5,721 nucleotides of DNA from Lachnospiraceae bacterium UBA4711 (GTDB lineage: Bacteria; Bacillota; Clostridia; Lachnospirales; Lachnospiraceae), in NCBI GenBank assembly GCA_002404515.1, contig DHJV01000045.1:198-5918 (forward strand). Reading direction: 5' to 3'. Positions 1 to 5,721 of the stretch are shown in pieces; the stretch's first letter is position 1; each line of letters begins with the position of its first letter. Under the pieces are notes generated by a model. The model did not search any database and was not told the origin of the DNA. It was given only the letters and a program-made list of their open reading frames with translations. The translations under genes and the position numbers were made by a program.

Positions 1-19
1 CTATTATTTTTTCCACATG

Positions 20-871
20 CTATGCGTCCTTATTCTTCAAAGTCACTTCCATCTGGTCAAACGGAATCTCAATACCCTGTGCATCAAATGCATATTTGAT
101 TGCCTCCTGTATCTCCCATTTTGCCTTCCAATAGTTCTCTGTTGCGACCATACAGCGGACACCCATCTTGATGCTGCTGTCCTCGAAAGAATCCACAAAC
201 ACGTCGACTTCCTTCGTCTTATCATAATATGGACTTTCTGTCACAACCTGATACAGCGTATCCTTTACCTTCTTCAGATCCGAATCATAGGCTACGTCGA
301 CCGCAATATCCAGTTTTCTCGTTCCTGCCGCTGTCACATTGACAAGCGAATGCGATGTAATATTTCCGTTCGGAATCACAATGATCCGGTTATCGTAGGT
401 CTGCAGCTTCGTATAAAAGATGTCGATCGATACCACGGTTCCTTCACACTGCTTATCATTCTCGATGATATAATCTCCGACACGGAACGGCTTGAGTATC
501 AGGATCAGCACACCACCGGCGAAGTTTGCCAGACTGCCCTGCAGTGCAAGACCAATCGCGAGGCTGGCGGTACCAAGGATTGTGACTAACGATGTCACCT
601 GGAATCCGACAATGGACGCTGCCGTGATAAATACAATCGCATAAAATGTGAATTTAATCAGCGACAGCAGAAATGATGCGACACTTTCCTCCATGTTGGA
701 TTTCTTGAAGGATTTGCGTATCATCTTCACAATCAGCTTCGATAATTTCATGCCGATATACATGCATACGATTGCGAGTACCAACTGAAACCCTTTATTT
801 AACGCCCAGTCTCCCAGCTTGCTCAGATACGCTTCGATCTTGGACGGTTCAATCTCTTTGATGTCTTCCAA
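20..871 (-). CDS. mscS: MscS-family small-conductance mechanosensitive ion channel
   Basis: Inner-membrane channel that opens under membrane tension and releases solutes during hypo-osmotic shock; the family works as a heptamer. The 283-residue length is close to the 286 residues of E. coli MscS. Hydrophobic segments lie at about residues 27-47 and 67-90, followed by the Gly/Ala-rich pore helix at about 94-127 with ALQGSLANFAGG (109-120), then PFRVGDY (128-134) entering the cytoplasmic beta domain. The IPNG motif (166-169) and the C-terminal GIEIPFDQMEV (266-276) match the E. coli protein's layout. The start is TTG at 869-871: a TGA stop lies immediately upstream in frame, the next in-frame Met is inside the first membrane helix, and AGGAGG sits 7 bases upstream. 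It follows the glgB terminator, so it is probably transcribed on its own. It could also be named a YnaI/YggB-like channel; conductance and ion preference cannot be read from the sequence. Confidence 0.94.
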   Translation of the reverse strand: MEDIKEIEPSKIEAYLSKLGDWALNKGFQLVLAIVCMYIGMKLSKLIVKMIRKSFKKSNMEESVASFLLSLIKFTFYAIVFITAASIVGFQVTSLVTILGTASLAIGLALQGSLANFAGGVLILILKPFRVGDYIIENDKQCEGTVVSIDIFYTKLQTYDNRIIVIPNGNITSHSLVNVTAAGTRKLDIAVDVAYDSDLKKVKDTLYQVVTESPYYDKTKEVDVFVDSFEDSSIKMGVRCMVATENYWKAKWEIQEAIKYAFDAQGIEIPFDQMEVTLKNKDA

Positions 872-884
872 TCATATTCCTCCT
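872..884 (-). promoter_or_regulatory. Ribosome binding site deciding the TTG start of mscS
   Basis: On the minus strand AGGAGG (879-884) is followed by AATATGA and then TTG (869-871), a 7-base spacing. An ATG at 873-875 lies only 3 bases from the AGGAGG and is in a different frame, where it runs for eight codons before a TGA at 849-851. The spacing and the reading frame both favour TTG as the functional start. Confidence 0.75.
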
Positions 885-928
885 TTTTATGTTCATATAA
901 GTAAATATTCATTTATCCATAAAACTTC

Positions 929-960
929 ACAGGCTGCCCTTCTTACAAAGGACAGCCTGT
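929..960 (-). terminator. Rho-independent terminator of the glgB operon
   Basis: The arms 929-941 and 948-960 form a 13-base-pair stem with a 6-base loop, starting 11 bases after the glgB stop codon. Read as minus-strand RNA, the one non-Watson-Crick position (937/952) is a G-U wobble, whereas as plus-strand RNA it would be a C-A mismatch. This fits selection on the minus-strand transcript. The hairpin is followed by GAAGTTTTATGG, a short U-run rather than a long tract. With T-rich sequence also on the plus-strand side it could act in both directions, but no plus-strand gene is visible here. Confidence 0.8.
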
Positions 961-970
961 TTCATTTTAT

Positions 971-3178
971 TTATTTGCCAATTTTCTTTTTAAATACGCT
1001 GATGGAAAGCGGTGGTACGGTGATGGAGATGTAATGCTCCTGTCCGTCACATTCTGCTTTCTTCGCCTGCTTGACAGTCTTGTTATTTCTGCCTTCCCCA
1101 CCATAACGGCTGTTATCGCTGGAGAAGATCTCCTGCCATCTTCCGCCAGATGGAGTTGCAAGTTTGTATGCTTTGTGTTCCATCGGTGTGAAGTTGCAGA
1201 TGATCAAAAGCGTATCGCTTTCCTTCTTACCTTTTCTGATATAGGAAAGAAGGCTTGTATTCGCACTGTTGCAGTTGATCCACGAGAACCCTTCCGGAGA
1301 AGAATCCAGCTCATACAATGCCGGCTCCGTCTTGTAAAGTTCATTCAACTCTTTGACGTAACCCTGCATAAATACATGTGCATCAAACTCGAACAACGAC
1401 CAGTCAACTTCTGCATTCTCATTGAACTCCGCAAACTGTGCAATTTCCTGTCCCATAAACAGAAGCTTCTTGCCCGGATGCGTCATCATATATCCATATG
1501 CCACACGCAGATTTGAGAACTTGTCTTCGTATCCGCCCGGCATCTTTGCAATCATAGATCCCTTCTCATGGACTACCTCATCATGGGAAAGTACCAGAAT
1601 GAATTTCTCACTGTATGCATATACCATACTGAACGTCAGATCATTATGGTGATACTTACGGTACAACGGATCAAGCTTCATATAGTTCAGGAAATCATTC
1701 ATCCATCCCATATTCCACTTGTAATCAAATCCAAGTCCACCTTCCTCGACCGGATGCGTCATCATCGGCCATGCCGTTGACTCCTCGGCGATCATGATGA
1801 CGCCCTTGTGCAGCTCATGCATCTTGCTGTTGACTTCCTTGATGAAATCAATCGCTTCGAGATTCTCATTCCCGCCGTAAATATTCGGCAGCCACTCGCC
1901 ATCGTTGCGGCCATAATCGAGATACAGCATCGATGCAACCGCGTCAATCCGAATACCATCAATATGATATTTCTCTGCCCAGTAAAGTGCATTCGCAACT
2001 AAGAAATTGCGGACTTCATTGCGTCCGTAATTGTATATATAAGTGCCCCAGTGTGGGTGTTCGCCACGTCTTGGATCCTCATGCTCATACAGTGCTGTGC
2101 CGTCAAATCTGCCAAGTCCATGCTCATCCTTTGGAAAATGTGCCGGTACCCAGTCTAAGATGACACCAATTCCCTTGCTGTGCAGATAATCCACAAAATA
2201 CATGAAGTCTGCCGGTGATCCATAACGGGAGGTCGGTGCATAATACCCAGTTACCTGATAACCCCAGGACGGATCATACGGATGCTCCATGATTGGCATT
2301 AACTCAACATAATTATAATTCATCATCAACAGATAATCTGCAAGCAGGCTCGCGATATCCCTATAATTATAAAACTCTCTTCCATCGGTCGGGCGCTTCC
2401 ATGAGCCAAGATGCATCTCATAGATTGCCATTGGCTGCTCGTCGGTATTCTTATCTTCCCGCTTCTCCATCCATGCGGTATCTTTCCACTTATAGGAAAT
2501 ATCCACGATGCGGGATGCATTTGCCGGACGAACCTCGCTGCTGAACGCATACGGATCACTCTTCATAAATACCTGTCCGGACTTTGCTTTAATCTCATAC
2601 TTATAGATTTCTCCGACCAGTTTGCCCGGAATAAACAACTCATAGATACCGGAATAATCCAGTTTCCGCATCGGATGCCGTCTGCCATCCCAGTTGTTGA
2701 AATTGCCAACCACCGATACGCGGTCTGCGTTCGGTGCCCATACGGCAAAAAGTACACCTTCCACGCCATCTACAGTCATTGGATGTGCACCCATCTTCTC
2801 ATAGATGCTGTAATGTTTTCCCTCGTTGAACAAACTGATATCAATCGGATCGATCACCGGTTCAAATACATACGGATCAAAATATGTTACTTCGTCACCG
2901 TTGTCAAACCGGACATTCAATTTATATTCAAACGGTTTCTTATCTTTAATTACCACAGAGAAAAATCCCGGTACACGATCCGATACGAGTGTGTACTTCT
3001 TTCTTGTGGACACTTCAATGGCATTTACAACCTTTGCGCCCGGCAGATATGCATTGATATACAGATCATCAATACACTCATGCATACCAAGAATATGATG
3101 CGGGTTGTTGTGAATGCCCTGGACCAAAGCATCGACTTCCATCCAGTTTATAGCAAAAACTGCTTTTCTTTTGGACAT
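971..3178 (-). CDS. glgB: 1,4-alpha-glucan (glycogen) branching enzyme
   Basis: Cuts an alpha-1,4 glucan chain and reattaches the piece through an alpha-1,6 bond, making the branches of glycogen; cytoplasmic, glycoside hydrolase family 13. At 735 residues it has the full length of the bacterial enzyme (E. coli 728). An N-terminal module (about 1-115) is followed by a CBM48 domain (about 120-215, with FAVWAPNADRVSVVGNFNNW), the catalytic barrel, and a C-terminal beta domain (from about 630). The GH13 regions are intact: DWVPAHF (342-348), GIRIDAV with nucleophile D412, AEEST with acid/base E465, and LSHDEVVHEK with D533. SWGYQVTGYYAPTSRYG (304-320) is also typical. Start is ATG at 3176-3178 with AGGAG (3190-3194) 11 bases upstream. 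It is the last gene of a probable three-gene operon, 17 bases after the DUF1015 stop. No other glycogen gene is in the window, so it is outside a compact glg operon at least locally. Confidence 0.98.
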   Translation of the reverse strand: MSKRKAVFAINWMEVDALVQGIHNNPHHILGMHECIDDLYINAYLPGAKVVNAIEVSTRKKYTLVSDRVPGFFSVVIKDKKPFEYKLNVRFDNGDEVTYFDPYVFEPVIDPIDISLFNEGKHYSIYEKMGAHPMTVDGVEGVLFAVWAPNADRVSVVGNFNNWDGRRHPMRKLDYSGIYELFIPGKLVGEIYKYEIKAKSGQVFMKSDPYAFSSEVRPANASRIVDISYKWKDTAWMEKREDKNTDEQPMAIYEMHLGSWKRPTDGREFYNYRDIASLLADYLLMMNYNYVELMPIMEHPYDPSWGYQVTGYYAPTSRYGSPADFMYFVDYLHSKGIGVILDWVPAHFPKDEHGLGRFDGTALYEHEDPRRGEHPHWGTYIYNYGRNEVRNFLVANALYWAEKYHIDGIRIDAVASMLYLDYGRNDGEWLPNIYGGNENLEAIDFIKEVNSKMHELHKGVIMIAEESTAWPMMTHPVEEGGLGFDYKWNMGWMNDFLNYMKLDPLYRKYHHNDLTFSMVYAYSEKFILVLSHDEVVHEKGSMIAKMPGGYEDKFSNLRVAYGYMMTHPGKKLLFMGQEIAQFAEFNENAEVDWSLFEFDAHVFMQGYVKELNELYKTEPALYELDSSPEGFSWINCNSANTSLLSYIRKGKKESDTLLIICNFTPMEHKAYKLATPSGGRWQEIFSSDNSRYGGEGRNNKTVKQAKKAECDGQEHYISITVPPLSISVFKKKIGK

Positions 3179-3189
3179 GTCAAATGTGT

Positions 3190-3194
3190 CTCCT
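3190..3194 (-). promoter_or_regulatory. Ribosome binding site of glgB beside the upstream stop codon
   Basis: AGGAG lies 2 bases downstream of the TAG stop (3197-3199) of the DUF1015 gene and 11 bases before the glgB ATG. A ribosome finishing the upstream gene would cover this site, so translational coupling is plausible. The spacing is slightly longer than the usual 5-9 bases. Confidence 0.6.
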
Positions 3195-3196
3195 CT

Positions 3197-4429
3197 CTAC
3201 AATTTATGAATGAAGATTCCACTTCTTAGCTTTGGTTCAAACCATGTTGACTTCGGCGGCATCAACCGCTTCGCATCAGCAACTGCAAAAAGCTCTTCGA
3301 TGGATGTCGGATACATCGAAAATGCAAGTTTCATATCGCTGTTTGCGCGTCGTTCCAGCTCTGACAAGCCTCGGATTCCTCCAATAAAATCAATTCGTTT
3401 ATCCGTCCTCGGATCTTTGATTCCAAGTACCGGTGCCAGCAGATGATCCTGTAAGATTGATACATCCAGACCATCGACCGGATCTTCGGATAGTATGTGT
3501 GCTTTCGCACGTAATTTATACCATGTGCCGTCGAGATACATTCCAAATGTTGCCTTTTCTTCCGGCTGATACGCATCCGGAACTGGCTCCACATCAAAAT
3601 CTGCCTTGACTTTCTCTATAAATGTTTCCACTGTATAGCCGTTTAAGTCGCGTACGACACGGTTATATGGCAAAATCTTCAACTGGTCATGTGGAAACAG
3701 GACTGACAGGAAATAATTGTATTCTTCCTCTCCGGTATGGTTTGGATTTGCATTTCTGCGTTTGATTCCAACCTTTACCGCCGATGCTGCCCGGTGATGT
3801 CCATCTGCAATATAAATCTGCGACATTTCAGAGAATACGCGCTCAATCTCTGCGATATCCGCCGCATCTGTCACCAGCCATACCCGATGTGTGATTCCAT
3901 CCTCAGAGACAAAATCATTCTCTGCCGGGTGTGTCTTAATCTTTGTCACAATTGCATCAATCGCAGTCTGTGCCCGGTACGCAAGAAAGATCGGACCCGT
4001 CTGTGCGTTACATGTATCCACATGCGTGATACGGTCAATCTCTTTATCCTCCCGTGTATTCTCATGTTTCATGATGACACCGGACTCATAATCCTCGATG
4101 GACGCACATGCCACGATTCCAGTCTGTGATCTTCCATCCATTACCAGTTCATACAGATAATACATTGGTGTTTTATCTTCCACATAATCGCCACGCTCGA
4201 TCATACCATCCAGCAATTCCTTTGCCTTCGCATATACGCATGGTGCATATGTATCCACGCTGTCATCAAACGCAGTCTCCGCGCGATCGATGCGCAGGAA
4301 GGAAAGCGGCTTTCCTTCCACTGCTTTTTTTGCTTCTTCCCGGTTATATACATCATATGGCAGTGCTGCCACTTCACTGACAATTTCTTTTCTCGGTCTA
4401 TATGCTTTAAATGGTTTAATAATTGCCAT
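3197..4429 (-). CDS. DUF1015 family protein (function not established)
   Basis: A full-length 410-residue member of DUF1015, a cytoplasmic family common in Clostridia and also found in archaea; I know of no firmly established activity for it. Family landmarks in order: ALPYDVYN (22-29), SFLRIDR (43-49), HENTREDKEIDR (122-133), YIADGHHRAASA (206-217), LPYNRVV (253-259), QDHLLAPVLGI (327-337), RIDFIGG (345-351) and the C-terminal MPPKSTWFEPKLRSG (390-404). No signal peptide or membrane segment is evident. The ADGHHR stretch resembles the phosphate-binding motif of the ParB/sulfiredoxin superfamily, which includes the free-serine kinase SerK. In many Clostridia DUF1015 genes sit beside serine biosynthesis genes (from memory), but here the neighbours are a P-loop protein and glgB. 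Start is ATG at 4427-4429 with AGAGGAG about 6 bases upstream. A nucleotide-dependent enzyme is my inference, not a demonstrated role. Confidence 0.93.
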   Translation of the reverse strand: MAIIKPFKAYRPRKEIVSEVAALPYDVYNREEAKKAVEGKPLSFLRIDRAETAFDDSVDTYAPCVYAKAKELLDGMIERGDYVEDKTPMYYLYELVMDGRSQTGIVACASIEDYESGVIMKHENTREDKEIDRITHVDTCNAQTGPIFLAYRAQTAIDAIVTKIKTHPAENDFVSEDGITHRVWLVTDAADIAEIERVFSEMSQIYIADGHHRAASAVKVGIKRRNANPNHTGEEEYNYFLSVLFPHDQLKILPYNRVVRDLNGYTVETFIEKVKADFDVEPVPDAYQPEEKATFGMYLDGTWYKLRAKAHILSEDPVDGLDVSILQDHLLAPVLGIKDPRTDKRIDFIGGIRGLSELERRANSDMKLAFSMYPTSIEELFAVADAKRLMPPKSTWFEPKLRSGIFIHKL

Positions 4430-4473
4430 GTATTTTCTCCTCTAAGTATCGCCTCTGCCTCCCACGGACAGGT

Positions 4474-5040
4474 TTATCCACGGATTGCCTTTACTGCTGC
4501 ATCAATGGACTTCTTGTAATCTTCCTCAGAAGAATTGTTGAATACAAACAACTCTGGAATATTATCCGGCTGCTTGAAGTTCTGTGTTGCAATATATTCA
4601 TCCCAATGCGCAAGCTTCCATGCATCACGGTCAGATGCACGCTTGATCATACGCTGATGGCAGACTTCCACATCTGTATGTACCCATACAACAAAGAGTT
4701 CTGCATCCTTTTCCTTTAACTTTGCACGCAGATTATCAAGATATTCGTTGTCACGGATTTCCTCTGTAAATGGTGCATTGATCAAAACAGTATCGTTGTA
4801 CTCCAATGCTTCAAATGCTAAGTCAAGAACCGCATAATACTCGTAATCACGAATCTCTCTCTGGAAGAAATCAGATGAACGGTTGTACTCTTCGCCAGCG
4901 ACCTTGAAAATCTGCTTGGATAATACAATCAGAGTATCCTTATCCAGATATACGCAGTTTGGAAGTGCTTTTGCAAGCTTACGTGAAATAAATGTCTTTC
5001 CGCAAGCAGGTGGTGAAGTTACTAAAATCAATTTCTTCAT
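4474..5040 (-). CDS. Small P-loop NTPase, AAA_33/zeta-toxin-like putative kinase
   Basis: A 188-residue soluble protein that probably binds ATP and phosphorylates an unknown substrate. The N-terminus is strand LILVT followed by a Walker A loop SPPACGKT (9-16), with Ser in place of the usual first Gly but intact GKT. LDKDTL (32-37) occupies the place where T4 polynucleotide kinase-like and related P-loop kinases carry a catalytic Asp, so D33 or D35 is a candidate. DTVLINAPF (83-91) is a second core strand, AELFVVWVHTD (113-123) a third, and the Arg-rich HQRMIKRASDRD (128-139) looks like the lid that contacts phosphates. FVFNNSSEED (166-175) resembles the adenine-side loop of such kinases. Start is ATG at 5038-5040 with AGGAGG (5049-5054) 8 bases upstream. 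It is first in the probable operon with DUF1015 (44-base gap) and glgB. Substrate unknown; there is no adjacent antitoxin gene, so a zeta-type toxin role is unlikely. Confidence 0.87.
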   Translation of the reverse strand: MKKLILVTSPPACGKTFISRKLAKALPNCVYLDKDTLIVLSKQIFKVAGEEYNRSSDFFQREIRDYEYYAVLDLAFEALEYNDTVLINAPFTEEIRDNEYLDNLRAKLKEKDAELFVVWVHTDVEVCHQRMIKRASDRDAWKLAHWDEYIATQNFKQPDNIPELFVFNNSSEEDYKKSIDAAVKAIRG

Positions 5041-5090
5041 GGTTGGTGCCTCCTATATATGTACATTAAAATTCTCTATATGTTCTACTC

Positions 5091-5107
5091 TGTATGTCAT
5101 GCATACA
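5091..5107. repeat. Inverted repeat TGTATG-N5-CATACA in the operon leader
   Basis: Perfect 6-base arms (5091-5096 and 5102-5107) separated by 5 bases, 51 bases upstream of the P-loop gene start. It overlaps the possible -10 element at 5100-5105. It could be an operator for a dimeric regulator or a small RNA hairpin, but arms this short also arise by chance in AT-rich leaders. Confidence 0.4.
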
Positions 5108-5128
5108 ACAAGAACCTAATTATTTCAA
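5100..5128 (-). promoter_or_regulatory. Possible sigma-A promoter of the P-loop/DUF1015/glgB operon
   Basis: On the minus strand TTGAAA (5123-5128) matches the -35 consensus at 5 of 6 positions and is followed after 17 bases by TATGCA (5100-5105), which matches the -10 consensus at only 3 of 6. It lies just past the asd terminator hairpin and leaves a leader of roughly 50 bases before the first gene. The position is sensible but the -10 is weak; alternative weak pairings exist in the same leader. Confidence 0.3.
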
Positions 5129-5139
5129 TTTTACCACAA

Positions 5140-5206
5140 AAGAAAAGAACAAACAAGCATTTCCATTCTGTTTCGTCACGAAAAATGTCTGTTTGTTCTT
5201 TTTCTT
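5140..5206 (-). terminator. Long AT-rich hairpin, probable terminator of asd
   Basis: The arms 5143-5155 and 5190-5202 form 13 consecutive pairs (AAAAGAACAAACA type), with three more after a one-base bulge. A further 5-base-pair section (5158-5162 with 5183-5187) lies above a small internal loop, and the apex can fold into a mini-hairpin around 5172-5182. It begins 33 bases after the asd stop. On the minus strand the stem runs into CTTTTG; on the plus strand it runs into a longer T-rich stretch, so it could stop transcription from either side. The AT-rich outer stem makes it a weaker terminator than the one after glgB. Confidence 0.6.
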
Positions 5207-5238
5207 AATTTTATTTACATTCTACGCAATTGCGCGGA

Positions 5239-5721
5239 TTACTTCTTTGTGATGTAGCCCTGTGCTTTCAGAAGCTCTGCACAGAGTACAGCACCACCGG
5301 CAGCACCACGAACTGTATTATGAGAAAGTCCGACAAACTTCCAGTCATAGACAGAATCCTCGCGGATACGTCCAACGGAGATGCCCATACCGTTCTCGTA
5401 ATCCACATCCAGAGTAACCTGTGGACGGTTATCCTCTTCCATATAACGGATAAACTGCTTTGGTGCACTTGGAAGTCCCAGCTCCTGTGGGACACCCTTG
5501 TATGACTCCAGCTTCTCGATGAGCTGTTCCTTTGTCGGATTCTTCTTGAACTTTACAAATACAGCAGCCGTATGTCCGTTCAAAACCGGTACACGGATAC
5601 ACTGGCATGTGATGACCGGGCTTGTCGCAGGAACAATCTCACCCTTCTCCTCATCGATATGTCCCCAGATACGAAGCGGCTCCTTCTCGGATTTCTCCTC
5701 CTCGCCGCCGATATACGGAAT
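5239..5721 (-). CDS. asd: Aspartate-semialdehyde dehydrogenase, archaeal/fungal type, C-terminal part
   Basis: Reduces aspartyl phosphate to aspartate semialdehyde with NADPH, the branch-point step toward lysine, threonine and methionine; cytoplasmic. The open frame runs off the window, giving 160 residues, a little under half of the roughly 350-365 usual for this branch. The visible part begins IPYIGGEEEKSEKEP, the active-site region reads CIRVPVLNGHTA (41-52 of the visible part) with the conserved Arg (43) and probable catalytic His (50), and the C-terminus has FVGLSHNTVRGAAGGA, which is typical of this branch. The catalytic Cys and the NADP-binding domain lie outside. A TTG at 5581-5583 is an internal leucine codon in the RVPVL motif, not a start. 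No frameshift or missing motif is seen. It is separated from the next gene by a hairpin, so it probably belongs to an upstream unit (for example dapA/lysC partners, not visible). Confidence 0.95.
   Translation of the reverse strand: MPYIGGEEEKSEKEPLRIWGHIDEEKGEIVPATSPVITCQCIRVPVLNGHTAAVFVKFKKNPTKEQLIEKLESYKGVPQELGLPSAPKQFIRYMEEDNRPQVTLDVDYENGMGISVGRIREDSVYDWKFVGLSHNTVRGAAGGAVLCAELLKAQGYITKK

Noticed and set aside
1..19. Start of a further minus-strand gene downstream of mscS
   Set aside because: The only ATG here (16-18) meets a TAA after three codons; the stretch is too short to interpret.
17..589. 190-residue plus-strand open frame opposite mscS
   Set aside because: Antisense to a well-supported channel gene; the residues are Cys/His/Leu-rich, as expected from reverse-strand translation, and no family is recognisable.
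885..928. Promoter for mscS
   Set aside because: A promoter is expected in this AT-rich stretch, but I could not find a -35/-10 pair with acceptable matches and spacing, so no site is called.
1034..1516. 160-residue plus-strand open frame opposite the 3' part of glgB
   Set aside because: It covers the conserved C-terminal half of GlgB in antisense and shows no motif of its own.
2411..3229. 272-residue open frame on the plus strand opposite glgB and the end of the DUF1015 gene
   Set aside because: It is fully antisense to two genes with clear family motifs, has no recognisable domain and no convincing ribosome binding site; it is a shadow of biased codon use.
4474..5040. Zeta-type toxin of a toxin-antitoxin pair
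   Set aside because: The fold is related, but no small antitoxin gene is adjacent and the gene lies in an operon with housekeeping-type genes.
5581..5583. TTG as a start codon for a 114-residue protein
   Set aside because: The frame continues upstream without a stop to the window edge and encodes conserved ASADH sequence; this codon is the leucine of RVPVL.

Overview
The window looks like ordinary chromosomal DNA from a Firmicute, most likely a Lachnospiraceae-type Clostridium relative (Roseburia, Agathobacter or Butyrivibrio-like). This rests on the moderate base composition, strong AGGAGG-type ribosome binding sites, AT-rich intergenic regions, a DUF1015 protein typical of Clostridia, and an aspartate-semialdehyde dehydrogenase of the archaeal/fungal branch. 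The taxonomic call is an inference from these traits. I see no tRNA, rRNA, CRISPR array, insertion sequence or phage gene.

All five genes lie on the minus strand, so transcription runs from high to low coordinates. First comes the C-terminal 160 residues of aspartate-semialdehyde dehydrogenase (5239-5721, cut by the window edge), followed by a long AT-rich hairpin at 5140-5206 that probably ends its transcript. A leader of about 100 bases with a possible promoter and a 6-5-6 inverted repeat precedes a three-gene cluster: a small P-loop kinase-like protein (4474-5040), a DUF1015 protein (3197-4429) and glycogen branching enzyme GlgB (971-3178). Gaps of 44 and 17 bases, with no terminator in them, suggest one operon. 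A strong hairpin at 929-960 closes it. A separate MscS-type mechanosensitive channel (20-871) follows, reading from a TTG start codon. No gap exceeds 200 bases, so nothing large is left unexplained.

GlgB adds alpha-1,6 branches to glycogen. No other glycogen gene (glgA, glgC, glgD, glgP) is in view; its two operon partners are uncharacterised. The most interesting point is this grouping: a DUF1015 protein with a conserved ADGHHR motif resembling the ParB/SerK signature and a P-loop kinase-like protein with an atypical Walker A, co-transcribed with a glycogen enzyme. The remaining genes are standard housekeeping functions: amino-acid biosynthesis (asd) and osmotic protection (mscS).
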